DNA of 64,000 bases from Gammaproteobacteria bacterium UBA2679 (GTDB lineage: Bacteria > Pseudomonadota > Gammaproteobacteria > Pseudomonadales > Oleiphilaceae), in the NCBI GenBank assembly GCA_002354735.1, contig DEMD01000004.1:1-64000 (forward strand), written 5' to 3'. Position numbers and translations under genes: made by a program. The notes beneath the pieces were generated by a model that saw only the letters and a list, made by a program, of their open reading frames with translations, had not been told where the DNA came from and did not search any database. How positions within the stretch are numbered: the stretch's first letter is position 1; every line of letters starts with the position of its first letter. Positions 1-8,491 of the stretch are shown here, one piece after another.

Positions 1-89
1 CTACTGTATCGGGGGCTTGCCACATTGCCTTTCACCTTTATAGAAAAGAGTGTTATTGGAAAGCGGACACAATTCGCATCCAAAGGTTA

Positions 90-593
90 ATGAAATGGCG
101 CGTTTTACCAGCCGTGCCAATCTTGATGGTCACCGGGTTTATAGGGTGGGGGTCGCTCGACATGAGCAGACAATATGGAGACGATTACTACGCCTTTGCA
201 GCGTTGTTCGTCTGGGGTGTCGGTTTGCTTCTTTGCCTCATAAACCTGGCAGCCAGTACAACTGAAGTGCTGACTGACGAAGCGGAAGCCGTTGTGTATG
301 AACGTATGGCAAAGGCTCAAGCGCAGGAAGATGAGACAATGCGCAAGCCATGGGTTCGTTACCTCATCGCAACTGGGTTATGCGTCTCAGCAGCTTTTCT
401 GCTGAACCATAGCGAGGATAACTGGCTACCTGCGGTTATCTTTCTTGTCGTTGCTGCTTGGCAAGCTTACGAAGTCACTGGTTTAATCCTCTTAGCGGGT
501 ATTGTGTATGCGCTGGCTCAAGGGTTGGCAGGTATTTCCTCAGGAGCGGCCATCCTGATCATAGGAAGCTGGTGGATGCTCTCGAAGAAGTAA
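90..593 (+). CDS. Membrane protein of unknown function
   Basis: I do not recognise this 167-residue protein. It opens with a hydrophobic stretch (about residues 6-24), has a second membrane segment at about 34-55, a charged loop of about 35 residues (56-90), and two or three further hydrophobic segments at about 92-106, 113-140 and 147-163, ending in a short lysine tail. It is therefore probably an inner-membrane protein with four or five passes. An AAAGG stretch stands just before the ATG. It is followed by about 460 bases without a gene. A defence or superinfection role is possible for a membrane protein at this place in an element, but nothing in the sequence shows it. Confidence 0.55.
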   Translation: MKWRVLPAVPILMVTGFIGWGSLDMSRQYGDDYYAFAALFVWGVGLLLCLINLAASTTEVLTDEAEAVVYERMAKAQAQEDETMRKPWVRYLIATGLCVSAAFLLNHSEDNWLPAVIFLVVAAWQAYEVTGLILLAGIVYALAQGLAGISSGAAILIIGSWWMLSKK

Positions 594-995
594 CCGGTAT
601 TTGCTCCTTTACTGACAGTCTCCAATTCTTTCCTGTCCATTTTCTGTTCTGCACGACACGCATTAGCGATGGGATATAGTCAGGAAAAATCACAGCAGAT
701 TTTCGAGCCGGTATAACGGAAGGGGTAGCTTTGCGCTTCCCCCCTCGGCCCCTTGGCTTACCACTGAGTTTGCCAAGGCGGGGCTACTCTTGTCCCCTTG
801 CGCAGTCCCTTTGGTCTGCCCTCTGCGTTGCTTGGCGGGTGCCACTCGGTATCACTAAGCTACCAGAAGCATGAAGGGGCGGCTTGTGCGGGGCTCCCTA
901 AGATACTCAGGCTACGCCTTCTACTGGCGATGGAGAGGGCTCTACCCCGCAGATCGCGGCCTGTGTCAAAACATGGCTACGAGCGTAACGAAGGA
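594..995. other. Gene-free stretch with a stem-loop
   Basis: No convincing coding frame is seen on either strand. Around 747-786 a CCTTGGC / GCCAAGG inverted repeat flanked by further C/G-rich complementary bases could form a hairpin, possibly a terminator of the preceding gene, although it has no clear T-run. A 9-bp imperfect inverted repeat (CTGTGTCAA at 961-969 and TTGACATAG at 996-1004) lies directly before the recombinase promoter; it could be a site for autoregulation or recombination. Confidence 0.35.
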
Positions 996-1025
996 TTGAC
1001 ATAGCTGCTGGCTCCCCGGTATAAG
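996..1025 (+). promoter_or_regulatory. Promoter of the serine recombinase gene
   Basis: A perfect -35 TTGACA (996-1001) is followed after 18 bases by TATAAG (1020-1025). The -10 box overlaps the possible GTG start at 1025, so a transcript from here could only use the ATG at 1061, which supports that start for the recombinase. Confidence 0.5.
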
Positions 1026-1060
1026 TGAGTCTCAGTAAAGCCACCATCGGTGTAGATCAC

Positions 1061-1795
1061 ATGACCCAGCGCAACTCTAAGCCCTCAGCATCACCCAGGT
1101 ACATCGCCTACTACCGCGTGTCCACCGACAGGCAGGGGCAAAGCGGCCTTGGTATTGAAGGGCAACGGGAGAAGGTGAGGCAGTTCCTTTCAGGTGCTGA
1201 AGGTGGCTACCCTCCGCTGTATGAGTTCACTGAGACTGAGAGTGGCAGGAAGAACACTCGACCACAGCTGACCAAGGCGCTGGCCGCCTGTCGTCTTCAT
1301 GGTGCCACCTTGATAATCGCCAAGCTGGACAGGTTAGCGCGTAACGCTTCCTTTCTGATGGAGCTGGTAGATAACAGCGAACGGTGCCCCCGCTTCTGTG
1401 ACTTCCCATCTATACCTGAAGGAGCTGCTGGACGGTTCATGCTTCAGCAGATGGCGGCTGTTGCTGAGCTGGAGGCTGGTCTGATTAGCGAGCGAACTAA
1501 GGCAGCACTCAAGGCGAAGGTAGCGAGGGACGGGCAGTGGGATAGGAAGGCCAGCCATCATCTGGTGCCCGGTGCGGGACAGAAGGCGGCCCTTAAAGCT
1601 GTCTCTGAGAAAGCAGACAAGAGGGCTGCGGATATAGCCCACCACATAGAGTCATTGAAGGAGTCAGGGATAACCAGCCTCAACGCGCTAGCGAAGCAGT
1701 TGAATGAAGAGGGGATAGCTACCGCTAGGGGTGGTCAGTGGACAGCTACCGCAGTGCGTAGGGTGCTCGCTAGGACAGCCAGTGACGCTGCATGA
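1061..1795 (+). CDS. Serine recombinase, resolvase/invertase family
   Basis: Site-specific DNA recombinase of about 244 residues that would cut and rejoin DNA through a serine-DNA link. The N-terminal catalytic domain shows the YYRVSTDRQ nucleophile motif near residues 17-25, the KLDRLARN motif near 88-95 and the ISERTKAAL helix near 140-148. The C-terminal part (about residues 178-240) matches a recombinase-type helix-turn-helix with the usual LAKQLNEEGI and W-T...VRRVL pattern. It is short compared with the large serine integrases (450 residues or more), so it more likely acts as a resolvase or invertase than as the integrase of the element. A GTG at 1025 would add 12 residues, but it overlaps the -10 box. 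Confidence 0.85.
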   Translation: MTQRNSKPSASPRYIAYYRVSTDRQGQSGLGIEGQREKVRQFLSGAEGGYPPLYEFTETESGRKNTRPQLTKALAACRLHGATLIIAKLDRLARNASFLMELVDNSERCPRFCDFPSIPEGAAGRFMLQQMAAVAELEAGLISERTKAALKAKVARDGQWDRKASHHLVPGAGQKAALKAVSEKADKRAADIAHHIESLKESGITSLNALAKQLNEEGIATARGGQWTATAVRRVLARTASDAA

Positions 1796-1939
1796 CTGCA
1801 TCAGTTGCGAACAGGGATTAGATGCGAATGTGGAATGTAAGCCATTGTTTAAAAAGAAGTTTACATATTCGTGGTTGTTGTCTAGGATCAAGGTGGCTGG
1901 TGGTTTTCACCCGCTTAGAGACCGAACGAGGTGCAGGGT

Positions 1940-2089
1940 ATGACTATTAAAACAAGCCGATGGGGATTCTCAGTGAATGTTGGCGGGCTGGCTGTGGAGG
2001 CGTTTGTGGGAGAGCTCTACCTAAGGCTTCCCAAGATTGGTGAGCTAGCCTGGAACGGGACGGGTCTGTACTGCAATCGCATTGCCTAG
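1940..2089 (+). CDS. Small hypothetical protein
   Basis: An uninterrupted 49-codon frame starts at an ATG preceded by GAGGTGCAGGGT, a plausible ribosome binding site. The peptide alternates hydrophobic and glycine residues (for example VGGLAVEAFVGELYL) with a few aromatic residues, which looks like a real small beta-rich protein. No family is recognised. It stands alone between the recombinase and the ATPase. Confidence 0.4.
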   Translation: MTIKTSRWGFSVNVGGLAVEAFVGELYLRLPKIGELAWNGTGLYCNRIA

Positions 2090-2402
2090 GGGCTGCACAA
2101 GTGGAGGGCTGTGGCTATCACGCCCTCTCGAATTGCCCGTTTAGTTCGCTATAAAAGCACCCTTTAGGAAGAAGATCGCAAGGTTTCCTCTGATTAAGAC
2201 ACCCTATTGAATACATAAATCTCCTCGTTCAGTCGGTCATCTCTCAAGGTGACTCTGTTTTAGGTGAAGGCGCAAAGCCCTAGCCATCCCTACTGCCGAC
2301 GCTTTCCCGCACCCTCGCTAATGCTCCTTAATGGTAGCTCTCTAGAGCTGTGCCAGGGGATTCCTTTGTCGGTAGTTTGATACTCACTTATGGAATCTAA
2401 AA
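2090..2402. other. Gene-free leader before the ATPase gene
   Basis: No supported gene is seen. A small palindrome (AGCTCTCTAGAGCT, near 2336-2349) and an A+T-rich stretch just before 2403 suggest that the promoter of the following gene is here, but I cannot fix the boxes. Confidence 0.3.
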
Positions 2403-4028
2403 ATGATTTGTAAAGACAAGTTCGTACCTGCCATGACTTCCCTATGGGAAAAGCTAGGCAACTGCCCCAGTGAAGACCTCAGAGAGGTATGGGGGCAAAT
2501 CTGTCAGACCTTCAATGAACAAGCAGAGGCCGCTGACAATAAGTGGAGAGTGCTCCAACCTGCTACAGGCACTGGGAAGTCTCAGGGACTCGCCCTCTAC
2601 TCTGCGCTTCATAAGCACGACCCTAGCTTCGGTATTCTGATTGTCGTGAGACTGATAGAACAGGCTGACGAAATGGCGCGCACAATAAATAAGCTAGCAG
2701 ATGTAGAGATGGCCAGGGCTAGGCACTCCGATAGTGTTCTGTCTGCTGATGAAATGGCAGAGACGCAGGTTCTAGTAGTTACCCACAAGGCTTACGAGCT
2801 CTCTCTAGATGCCTACACGCAAGGTTGCACAGACCGCTTCAGCTCATTCCTGGCTTATGCAGGGAGCTTTGACGGGAGGCGGCAGCTAGTGGTAATCGAT
2901 GAGAGTCTGGATGTAGTGAAGCACTATCAGGTTGATCTCGATTTCCTCTCACAGGCAATAGGGCAGATCCCAAGTGCTATCAAGCATGACCCTCGTTTCT
3001 CTGGAAAGGTGGAGCACCTGAAGGCGCTAGAGGCTGCTCTCGAAGTCAATGCAAAGAGTACCGATACTGCCACCAGAGGGATGAACTCTGTTGCACCTGA
3101 TCTTCCCGAGGGCTTCGATTTATCTGACCTCCGCAAAGAGTGTCGGAAGTACCCGTGGGATAGGGTAATGCACGGACGCGAGTCTACCGCCGAGAGATCG
3201 AAAACAGCCAATAGAATCGACAAGACTCTAGAGGCTGCTGAGATGACTCTGAATCAGTGGTCCTACTACAGCAAGGCGGGCGAACGTCATACAGTCAATA
3301 CATCTTCTCTGGTGTTACCGGACGAGGCTCGAGGAGCTGTCGTGATGGATGCGACTGCTAGCCAGAATCTTCTTTACCGTCTGTTTGCTGACAAGGTGAT
3401 TATACAGCCGGTGCTCTTTGCTAGAAGATATGGGAAGGTCACTCTCCACGTTGCCAAGGTTAAGGGCATAGGAAAGACCGCTATGACCAAGAGGGCTGAC
3501 AAACGGCTTGAACGTCTCCGAGCCGATCTCGTTGAGCGAATCTCCCCTGACTCACTAGTTTGTATCGTGACGCACAAGATTGTAGAGGCAAAGCTTGCCG
3601 CCTTTGAAATGCCCTTCAAGGTGATGCGGGGGCACTGGGGCGCTCTCGATGGCAAGAATAACTACCAATACTGTGACACCTTCGTTTGTGTGGGATTACC
3701 CTTTAGGGACAGGATTACTTCTAGCAATGTGTACTGCGCTATAAAGGGGCCTCAAAGTGATGCTTGGCTACAAGCGACAGAGAAAAGAGCAGATGGTATT
3801 CACACGGATATCAGAACAGATATCGAAGACGGCCAATTAGCAGCCGATGTTATCCAGGCAATGAATAGAATCCAGATCCGAAGAGTAGTGGATGAGCACG
3901 GTAACTGTGAAACGTCTCACTGCTATATAGTCCTAGGTGATGATAAGCGCGGCGATAGACTTCTCGACAGCATTAAGAAAGCTATGCCAGGAATAAGGGT
4001 TGTGGGAATGGCCGCTAGAGTTGGATAG
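2403..4028 (+). CDS. P-loop ATPase, helicase-like
   Basis: A 541-residue protein with a Walker A motif ATGTGKS at about residues 54-60 and a Walker B-like VVIDES at about 162-168. The arrangement (motif I near the N-terminus, motif II about 105 residues later, and a C-terminal half with the phrases LVCIVTHKI and VIQAMNRIQIRR that could correspond to helicase motifs IV-VI) fits a superfamily 2 helicase-like ATPase, as seen in replication modules of satellites and integrative elements. Its job here, probably replication or mobilisation of the left element, is an inference. The ribosome binding site is weak, and an internal ATG about 11 codons downstream is a possible alternative start. The next gene overlaps its 3' end. 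Confidence 0.65.
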   Translation: MICKDKFVPAMTSLWEKLGNCPSEDLREVWGQICQTFNEQAEAADNKWRVLQPATGTGKSQGLALYSALHKHDPSFGILIVVRLIEQADEMARTINKLADVEMARARHSDSVLSADEMAETQVLVVTHKAYELSLDAYTQGCTDRFSSFLAYAGSFDGRRQLVVIDESLDVVKHYQVDLDFLSQAIGQIPSAIKHDPRFSGKVEHLKALEAALEVNAKSTDTATRGMNSVAPDLPEGFDLSDLRKECRKYPWDRVMHGRESTAERSKTANRIDKTLEAAEMTLNQWSYYSKAGERHTVNTSSLVLPDEARGAVVMDATASQNLLYRLFADKVIIQPVLFARRYGKVTLHVAKVKGIGKTAMTKRADKRLERLRADLVERISPDSLVCIVTHKIVEAKLAAFEMPFKVMRGHWGALDGKNNYQYCDTFVCVGLPFRDRITSSNVYCAIKGPQSDAWLQATEKRADGIHTDIRTDIEDGQLAADVIQAMNRIQIRRVVDEHGNCETSHCYIVLGDDKRGDRLLDSIKKAMPGIRVVGMAARVG

Positions 4029-4299
4029 CCGTGAAACAGCCTCGACACCAAGGGTGAGGAGTCATCGCTCTGATTGGGTTAGTTCTCTGTGCACATTTCT
4101 GAACGGGCAGGGAACCGGACAATGGTCAGCAAAAACTCTCAGAGCCATTCTTAGCATTCCTCTGAGCGGATGGAAATCTATCAGTAATCAGGCTCGGAAA
4201 GAAGGGAGTCTTCTCTCTCTAAAGCTGAGGGAGATGGGCTGTAGGATGATAAGCGAAGGCGCAGGTAGGGGCGCTACAACCTATATTCTGAAGAGTTAG
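4000..4299 (+). CDS. Hypothetical protein, possible winged helix
   Basis: This frame overlaps the end of the ATPase gene. Its C-terminal half (about residues 40-98: GQWSAKTLRAIL, then a basic helix, then GRGATTYIL) looks like a winged-helix DNA-binding fold with a terminal beta-hairpin. The start is uncertain: TTG at 4000, TTG at 4021 or GTG at 4054 are all possible. It may be translated by coupling to the ATPase, or it may have been the C-terminal domain of the ATPase before a frameshift. I have not identified a family. Confidence 0.4.
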   Translation: MWEWPLELDSRETASTPRVRSHRSDWVSSLCTFLNGQGTGQWSAKTLRAILSIPLSGWKSISNQARKEGSLLSLKLREMGCRMISEGAGRGATTYILKS

Positions 4300-4434
4300 A
4301 GTGGTTTTGATTAGAAGTAAATCATTCTCCTGACACGCCAACAAGAATGGCATCTTATGTCTCTATATATAAATCTATTAGAGGTTTAGGGTGCCGTTTA
4401 TTTAACTATCAACATACCAAGCATAGGAAAGAAC

Positions 4435-4830
4435 ATGGATAACATAATCTCAATAGTTAGCAAAGAGTCAGACTCTCTGCAAGCGTTAGAAAAAAGAATT
4501 AAACAGAAGGTTTCACTTAATCGTACTCATAGTGTGATATCAAAATTCAGTGAGCTCCAGAAGGGTATAGAATTACAAGCTATTGCTTTGTTCCTTGAAG
4601 TTGCATCAACCCCTGGAATTACAGTCAAGGCGCTGATGAAAAAAACTGGTTTGAGTCAGGCGTCTTGCTCTCGGAATATAGCTCTACTATCTCTCATTGA
4701 TCGTCACGGTAAGCCTGGGCTAGATCTGATCGTGTCACGACCTGACCCCGCTGACAGTAGACGCTATAACCTTTACCTGACCCCGAAAGGACAGGAGCTT
4801 GCCGCTGTGGTTGCAGATATTGCCAGGTAG
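4435..4830 (+). CDS. MarR-like winged-helix regulator
   Basis: 131 residues. After an N-terminal helical segment, residues about 45-125 form a winged-helix domain typical of the MarR group: a helix with VKALMKKTGLSQASCSRNIALL as the DNA-recognition helix pair, then a wing containing DPADSRRYNLYLTPKG, very close to the DxRxxxxxLTxxG wing motif of MarR proteins. It starts at an ATG after AGGAAAGAAC. Its 3' end overlaps by 58 bases the convergent Rha-type gene. It probably controls genes of the left element; the ligand or target is unknown. Confidence 0.65.
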   Translation: MDNIISIVSKESDSLQALEKRIKQKVSLNRTHSVISKFSELQKGIELQAIALFLEVASTPGITVKALMKKTGLSQASCSRNIALLSLIDRHGKPGLDLIVSRPDPADSRRYNLYLTPKGQELAAVVADIAR

Positions 4831-5345
4831 CCAGCCTCCTTAAGATCCCGCTTGATCCTCTGAGTATTCACTCCTGGGAGTGTCCTAGCGTACCTAGTAA
4901 GGGAGTGGTCAAACTTTCCTACTACTGAAGACAAGCCATCTCTCTCGTGAGTCAGCTCAGTGTTAGCCAAGACTAGAAGTTGCTTCTGTTCCTCTAGGTC
5001 AGCAGCCAAGCGGAGAGCCTCAGCGAAGGAGTTAGGGAGTTGTTCTGGCGCTTCCACTCTCTCCTCTAGTTCCATCCACCGCTTAGTGATTGCGTATCTC
5101 ATTTTGACGTTGTAGCCAGAGACCAGCGTGATAGTGAGATCCTTAGGCAGATTGAAGACAGGGCGAGCACGGCCAGTGGTATCTGTGTAGCTGCCCCGAA
5201 AACTCGGGTGAGCTAATTCCAACTCAGCCAACATCTTGCGGATATCCACCAACACATGGTCGTGGCGCTTACCAGTCAGCTCAGCAATCTCGCGACTGCT
5301 CATAGTTAGCTGTGCATTCTTAGAAACAATCGCGTTCATGCTCAT
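4773..5345 (-). CDS. Rha-family antirepressor, C-terminally truncated
   Basis: About 190 residues. Residues about 1-90 are a Rha domain (MSSREIAELTGKRHDHVLVDIRKML, then F-NLPKDLTITLVSGYNVKMRYAITKRW), which in phages acts as a regulator or antirepressor. A coiled helix follows, and then the start of a typical C-terminal antirepressor domain (RYARTLPGVNTQRIKRDLKE). That domain breaks off after about 25 residues; the last 16 residues are encoded antisense to the MarR-like gene and look random. The start at 5345 is chosen because TTGGGGAAT stands before it. The gene seems to have been cut by a deletion or insertion near 4830. Confidence 0.75.
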   Translation of the reverse strand: MSMNAIVSKNAQLTMSSREIAELTGKRHDHVLVDIRKMLAELELAHPSFRGSYTDTTGRARPVFNLPKDLTITLVSGYNVKMRYAITKRWMELEERVEAPEQLPNSFAEALRLAADLEEQKQLLVLANTELTHERDGLSSVVGKFDHSLTRYARTLPGVNTQRIKRDLKEAGYLAISATTAASSCPFGVR

Positions 5346-5529
5346 AGTTATTCCCCAATAAGATCCTTCAAGCGGTCCACTGTGCGGAGAGATAGAGCTG
5401 GCTGCCTGGGGGTGTACTTTATTTTTCAGTCTCAATCAGCTTGCGGGTCTTTCGGGGGTAGTAGTCCCGCCTCCCTAGCCAGACTGGATAACTGCTCAAG
5501 GCCCCCTGAGGGACCCTGTTAGGTTGGAC

Positions 5530-7227
5530 CTATCCCTCATCTTGATCTCGAATCAAACCAGCAGCTCTGGCGATACTGGGGAAGCGCTTCAACTCTTCGC
5601 TCATTCTCATTAGGGGATTTTGTCCGTAGGTGTCTCCAACATTTTGGTTTGCATGGCCCGTGATCCAGTCGTGCACCTCACGAGGTATGTAAGCCTCCCG
5701 ACAGAGCGACTTGAAAGTGTGTCGGAAGCCGTGAACAGGGTCAGCCTTGGACTCAATTTTGGCAACCTTCTGGAGGTACTCTTTCCATCGCTTTCCATAG
5801 TTATGACCGTACCCTTCGGTAGGATGGAAACGGAGCTTGGGAAAGAGTCGGCCCTCTGCGGGCACGCTGTCTTTATAAGCAAGAAAGTTGAGCTCTAGTA
5901 AGTCTGGGTGCAGCGGGATTCTGCGCTTACTGCTTTCCGTTTTGATGCTCTTATCCCCTGTCGGACGCATCGAGAGGTGCCAGACCTGGGTAGTCTCGTC
6001 CTGACGGACATCGTCTACTGTTAGCTGCGTCAATTCCTCTCGCCTTGCCCCCGTATAAGCCATCAGCAGTGGAAGCCAATAGAACGCCTCACCATAGTCA
6101 GCTATTGGTGGTTTCCATCCTTTGGAATAGATCGGACTTTTAAAGATGCTGACCAGATCTGCCCAGGAGTACTCTTTGTCTCCATGTTCGCTCGCATCAG
6201 CCCTCTTGGCCGACTTCAGCAACTGCCCGATAATCCCAGATGCTGCCACAGGTTCCTCTTGAAGGACCCCTAGCCGTTTCTTGGCAAACGAGAGGATGGT
6301 CGAAAGGGCTCTGAGCTGCTTTCTGACGGTGCCAAGAGATGCGGTAGGTAAGTTCTCGGCTTCAGCCTTTAAAATCAGCTCAAGAGCTGTGAGGCCTCTT
6401 AAACCCTGACCTTTGACCGGTATCTCCCCAAGCTTAAGGCGGAAATCTTGAACCACAGGTTTGGTTATCTGGATGACCGGGAGATCTCCGAACAGCTCAG
6501 TGAAACGAATGATGACCGTCTTGAACTCAGCTACCGTTTTGACGGTGCTGCGATTACGACCATCCGAGGCCAGCTTGTCTTCAGCCCACTTTTCAAATAC
6601 GGCTGTTAGCGTAGGCCCCTGCTGAGCCAACTCCACACGCTGTCGCTCTACAGCAAGCGGGGTTTCGGCAAGAGGTAGATCAATATGACTGCTCCAGTTG
6701 CCCCGCTTTCTCTGGAATGCCAGATCGCAGACGCTTATCCACCTGTAGAAAAAGCTGTCCACTAGAGCGTATCGCAGCGGTTCAGCCTGAGAGGGGACAG
6801 GAAGACGACGATCCGCCAGATAGATCTCCACTAAGTTGAAGACGGCTAATGCTCGAGTTTGGGGTGTATCGCCATCGACGTATTCAGAAGCGGAGTCGAG
6901 CCCGCTCTCTGAGGACACCAGAAAGGCATCGATACGTTCCGGCTCCGTTTCCCAGGAGTCTACTTCTGCCTTAGCCCACTGGTCTGCCAGCCTGGGGGCA
7001 TCCGCCAATAACAGTCGGGACTTTCCAGCGAGTTGATCACGGGCAGCGGAGAAACATTCCTCGCATTCGAGAGATTTAGCTGCAAAGCGGAGACGGGCTT
7101 CTGATAATTCTTTGGTGCGGAGAGAGACCTTCCATTCCCGCTTATTGAGAATGCCCCGAATAGCTTCAGGTACCTCACGACGGAAGTAGAAAACTCCACT
7201 TATTGGATGCTTCGAAGGTTGTGCCAT
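5530..7227 (-). CDS. Tyrosine integrase with DUF6538 N-terminus
   Basis: About 565 residues, long for the family because of an N-terminal DUF6538-type domain (KHPISGVFYFRREVP, residues 5-19) and a long linker. The catalytic set is complete in the C-terminal third: Arg in YTGARREELTQL, His and Arg in HGFRHTFKS, the late His in ITGHANQN and the Tyr in DTYGQN. It would integrate and excise the left element. The start at 7227 is preceded by AGGA at good spacing; an ATG three codons upstream lies too close to that site. Its 5' end points to the tRNA-Phe fragment at 7331, about 100 bases away, which fits integration into that tRNA. Confidence 0.85.
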   Translation of the reverse strand: MAQPSKHPISGVFYFRREVPEAIRGILNKREWKVSLRTKELSEARLRFAAKSLECEECFSAARDQLAGKSRLLLADAPRLADQWAKAEVDSWETEPERIDAFLVSSESGLDSASEYVDGDTPQTRALAVFNLVEIYLADRRLPVPSQAEPLRYALVDSFFYRWISVCDLAFQRKRGNWSSHIDLPLAETPLAVERQRVELAQQGPTLTAVFEKWAEDKLASDGRNRSTVKTVAEFKTVIIRFTELFGDLPVIQITKPVVQDFRLKLGEIPVKGQGLRGLTALELILKAEAENLPTASLGTVRKQLRALSTILSFAKKRLGVLQEEPVAASGIIGQLLKSAKRADASEHGDKEYSWADLVSIFKSPIYSKGWKPPIADYGEAFYWLPLLMAYTGARREELTQLTVDDVRQDETTQVWHLSMRPTGDKSIKTESSKRRIPLHPDLLELNFLAYKDSVPAEGRLFPKLRFHPTEGYGHNYGKRWKEYLQKVAKIESKADPVHGFRHTFKSLCREAYIPREVHDWITGHANQNVGDTYGQNPLMRMSEELKRFPSIARAAGLIRDQDEG

Positions 7228-7330
7228 TACACTCATCCTGTACCACCTTTCTGTACCAGTTGGCGAAAGGCTAAGGAGTTATGCTGTGTAGTATCTTGGA
7301 TAAACCTTCTAGAATCAAAGGCTTTATAAG

Positions 7331-7384
7331 AATGGTGCCCAGACCCGGAATCGAACCAGGGACACGAGGATTTTCAATCCTCTG
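7331..7384. repeat. Inner attachment site (copy of tRNA-Phe 3' part)
   Basis: 54 bases here are identical to 51696-51749. They cover the 3' part of tRNA-Phe from the anticodon stem-loop to the CCA end (minus-strand sense), plus two bases beyond. At 7385 the match ends: the sequence goes on as GCGCATCG instead of the tRNA 5' part. This is the crossover core shared by the prophage and, I infer, by the left element. Confidence 0.93.
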
Positions 7385-7459
7385 GCGCATCGTTATTTAT
7401 CAATTATTTACAACTGGACGTCGGAATATAAAACGCTTTTACTATTCCTTTTTTCTCAA

Positions 7460-8491
7460 TTACTTACCGCTTTCCCCCCTCGTAATATTCCGAAGGTTTT
7501 CGGGCTCCTGCAGCGTATCAACCACCGGCACCTTGCGGTCATAGATCTGCACCTGGCGCGCTGTCTTGTGACCAGAGAAGCGCTGCTTGTCACCTTGGTA
7601 GTCGCTGATCGAAGCGGCCTTGATGTCGTGAAATGTGAAGGCCAATGGCAGCTGCGTTTCCTTGCGCGCGATCTCCCGGGCGTCGTGCCAGATCGAGCGA
7701 AAGCCATCGGAGGTGTAAGCAGTTCCTGACCTGGTCGGAATGACGTACATCGAGCTCGTCTTCGTCTCGATGGTAGCCGCCAGCGTGATCGCTGCCCGAA
7801 GCCTTGGCGTCCATGCCTTGATCTGCTTCATTCCAGTTTTCCCCTGGCGAATGAATATCCCTTCCTCGAGCAGCTGATTCTTCTTCAGCCTCAGCACATC
7901 CCCCTGACGAGCCGCGCACAGATAGCTGATCTCCATGGCTACCTGAACGGCGATCGGCGCCCTCGAGTACACAGCGTCGTATTCCGCCTGCTCAATGTAC
8001 TTCTCCCGCGGCGCTTCCTTGAACTTCGACACGCCCCTGCAGGGGTTCGTTGTCACATACCCTCTTTGGAATCCCCAGGTGTAGACCGAAGACAGAAACG
8101 AGTGATGGCGGTTGGCCTGCGTTTCTGATGTCTTGCCCTTCACGTCCATGTAGCGGCGAATATGCTCCGGCTTGATGTTGTTGCGATTGACGTGGCCGAA
8201 CACCGGCTTCAGCTTCGGCCAGTACTTCGCGTAATCCTTCCGCGTCTGCAGGGCGAGCGCCAGGTACTTCTCGCTTTTGAAGTAGAGCTCGACGACTTCA
8301 GTCAGCGATCCGTCGACGGCGTGGAACTGTTCGTAGGCTGCAGCGAACTGGCGCAGCACGGCGGGCTTCGTCGCATCGAGCGAACAGACCCTGATTGTAA
8401 CGCCAGGCTTTGGCTTGTACTCATAGGCCGATTTGCCGCGGTAAAGCTTCGCCGGCATCCATCGATCCGCTTCCTTGCGAGGCCTTCCCAT
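7460..8491 (-). CDS. int: Prophage tyrosine integrase
   Basis: 343 residues. The N-terminal part has a phage integrase arm and core-binding domain (YFKSEKYLALALQTRKDYAKY, about 68-88). The catalytic domain shows Arg in YLCAARQGDVLRLK (about 197-210), HDIKAASISD, where the usual HxxR carries Lys at the fourth place as in many Pseudomonas phage integrases, then FSGHKTARQ and the Tyr in QIYDRK. The gene ends about 75 bases from the inner att site, and its start overlaps by one base the stop of the upstream DUF4224 gene (TGATG). It catalyses prophage integration and excision at tRNA-Phe. Confidence 0.93.
   Translation of the reverse strand: MGRPRKEADRWMPAKLYRGKSAYEYKPKPGVTIRVCSLDATKPAVLRQFAAAYEQFHAVDGSLTEVVELYFKSEKYLALALQTRKDYAKYWPKLKPVFGHVNRNNIKPEHIRRYMDVKGKTSETQANRHHSFLSSVYTWGFQRGYVTTNPCRGVSKFKEAPREKYIEQAEYDAVYSRAPIAVQVAMEISYLCAARQGDVLRLKKNQLLEEGIFIRQGKTGMKQIKAWTPRLRAAITLAATIETKTSSMYVIPTRSGTAYTSDGFRSIWHDAREIARKETQLPLAFTFHDIKAASISDYQGDKQRFSGHKTARQVQIYDRKVPVVDTLQEPENLRNITRGESGK

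Larger units (their letters stand above)
1..7330. mobile_element. Right part of a second integrated element (left of the prophage)
   Basis: The segment carries a tyrosine integrase whose start lies about 100 bases from the tRNA-Phe fragment at 7331, a serine recombinase, a P-loop ATPase, a MarR-type regulator, a truncated Rha antirepressor and small unknown genes, and no recognisable housekeeping gene. Codon choice (many CTA, AGA, ATA) differs from the host genes at the right of the window. The integrase reads away from the tRNA-like repeat, as expected for an element that entered at the 3' end of tRNA-Phe before the prophage did. The outer end is not in the window, so size and type (satellite, defective prophage or integrative element) are unknown. 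Confidence 0.6.

Noticed and set aside
7331..7406. A second tRNA-Phe gene
   Set aside because: Only the 3' part matches; the D arm and 5' acceptor strand are replaced by unrelated sequence, so it is an att copy and not a functional tRNA.
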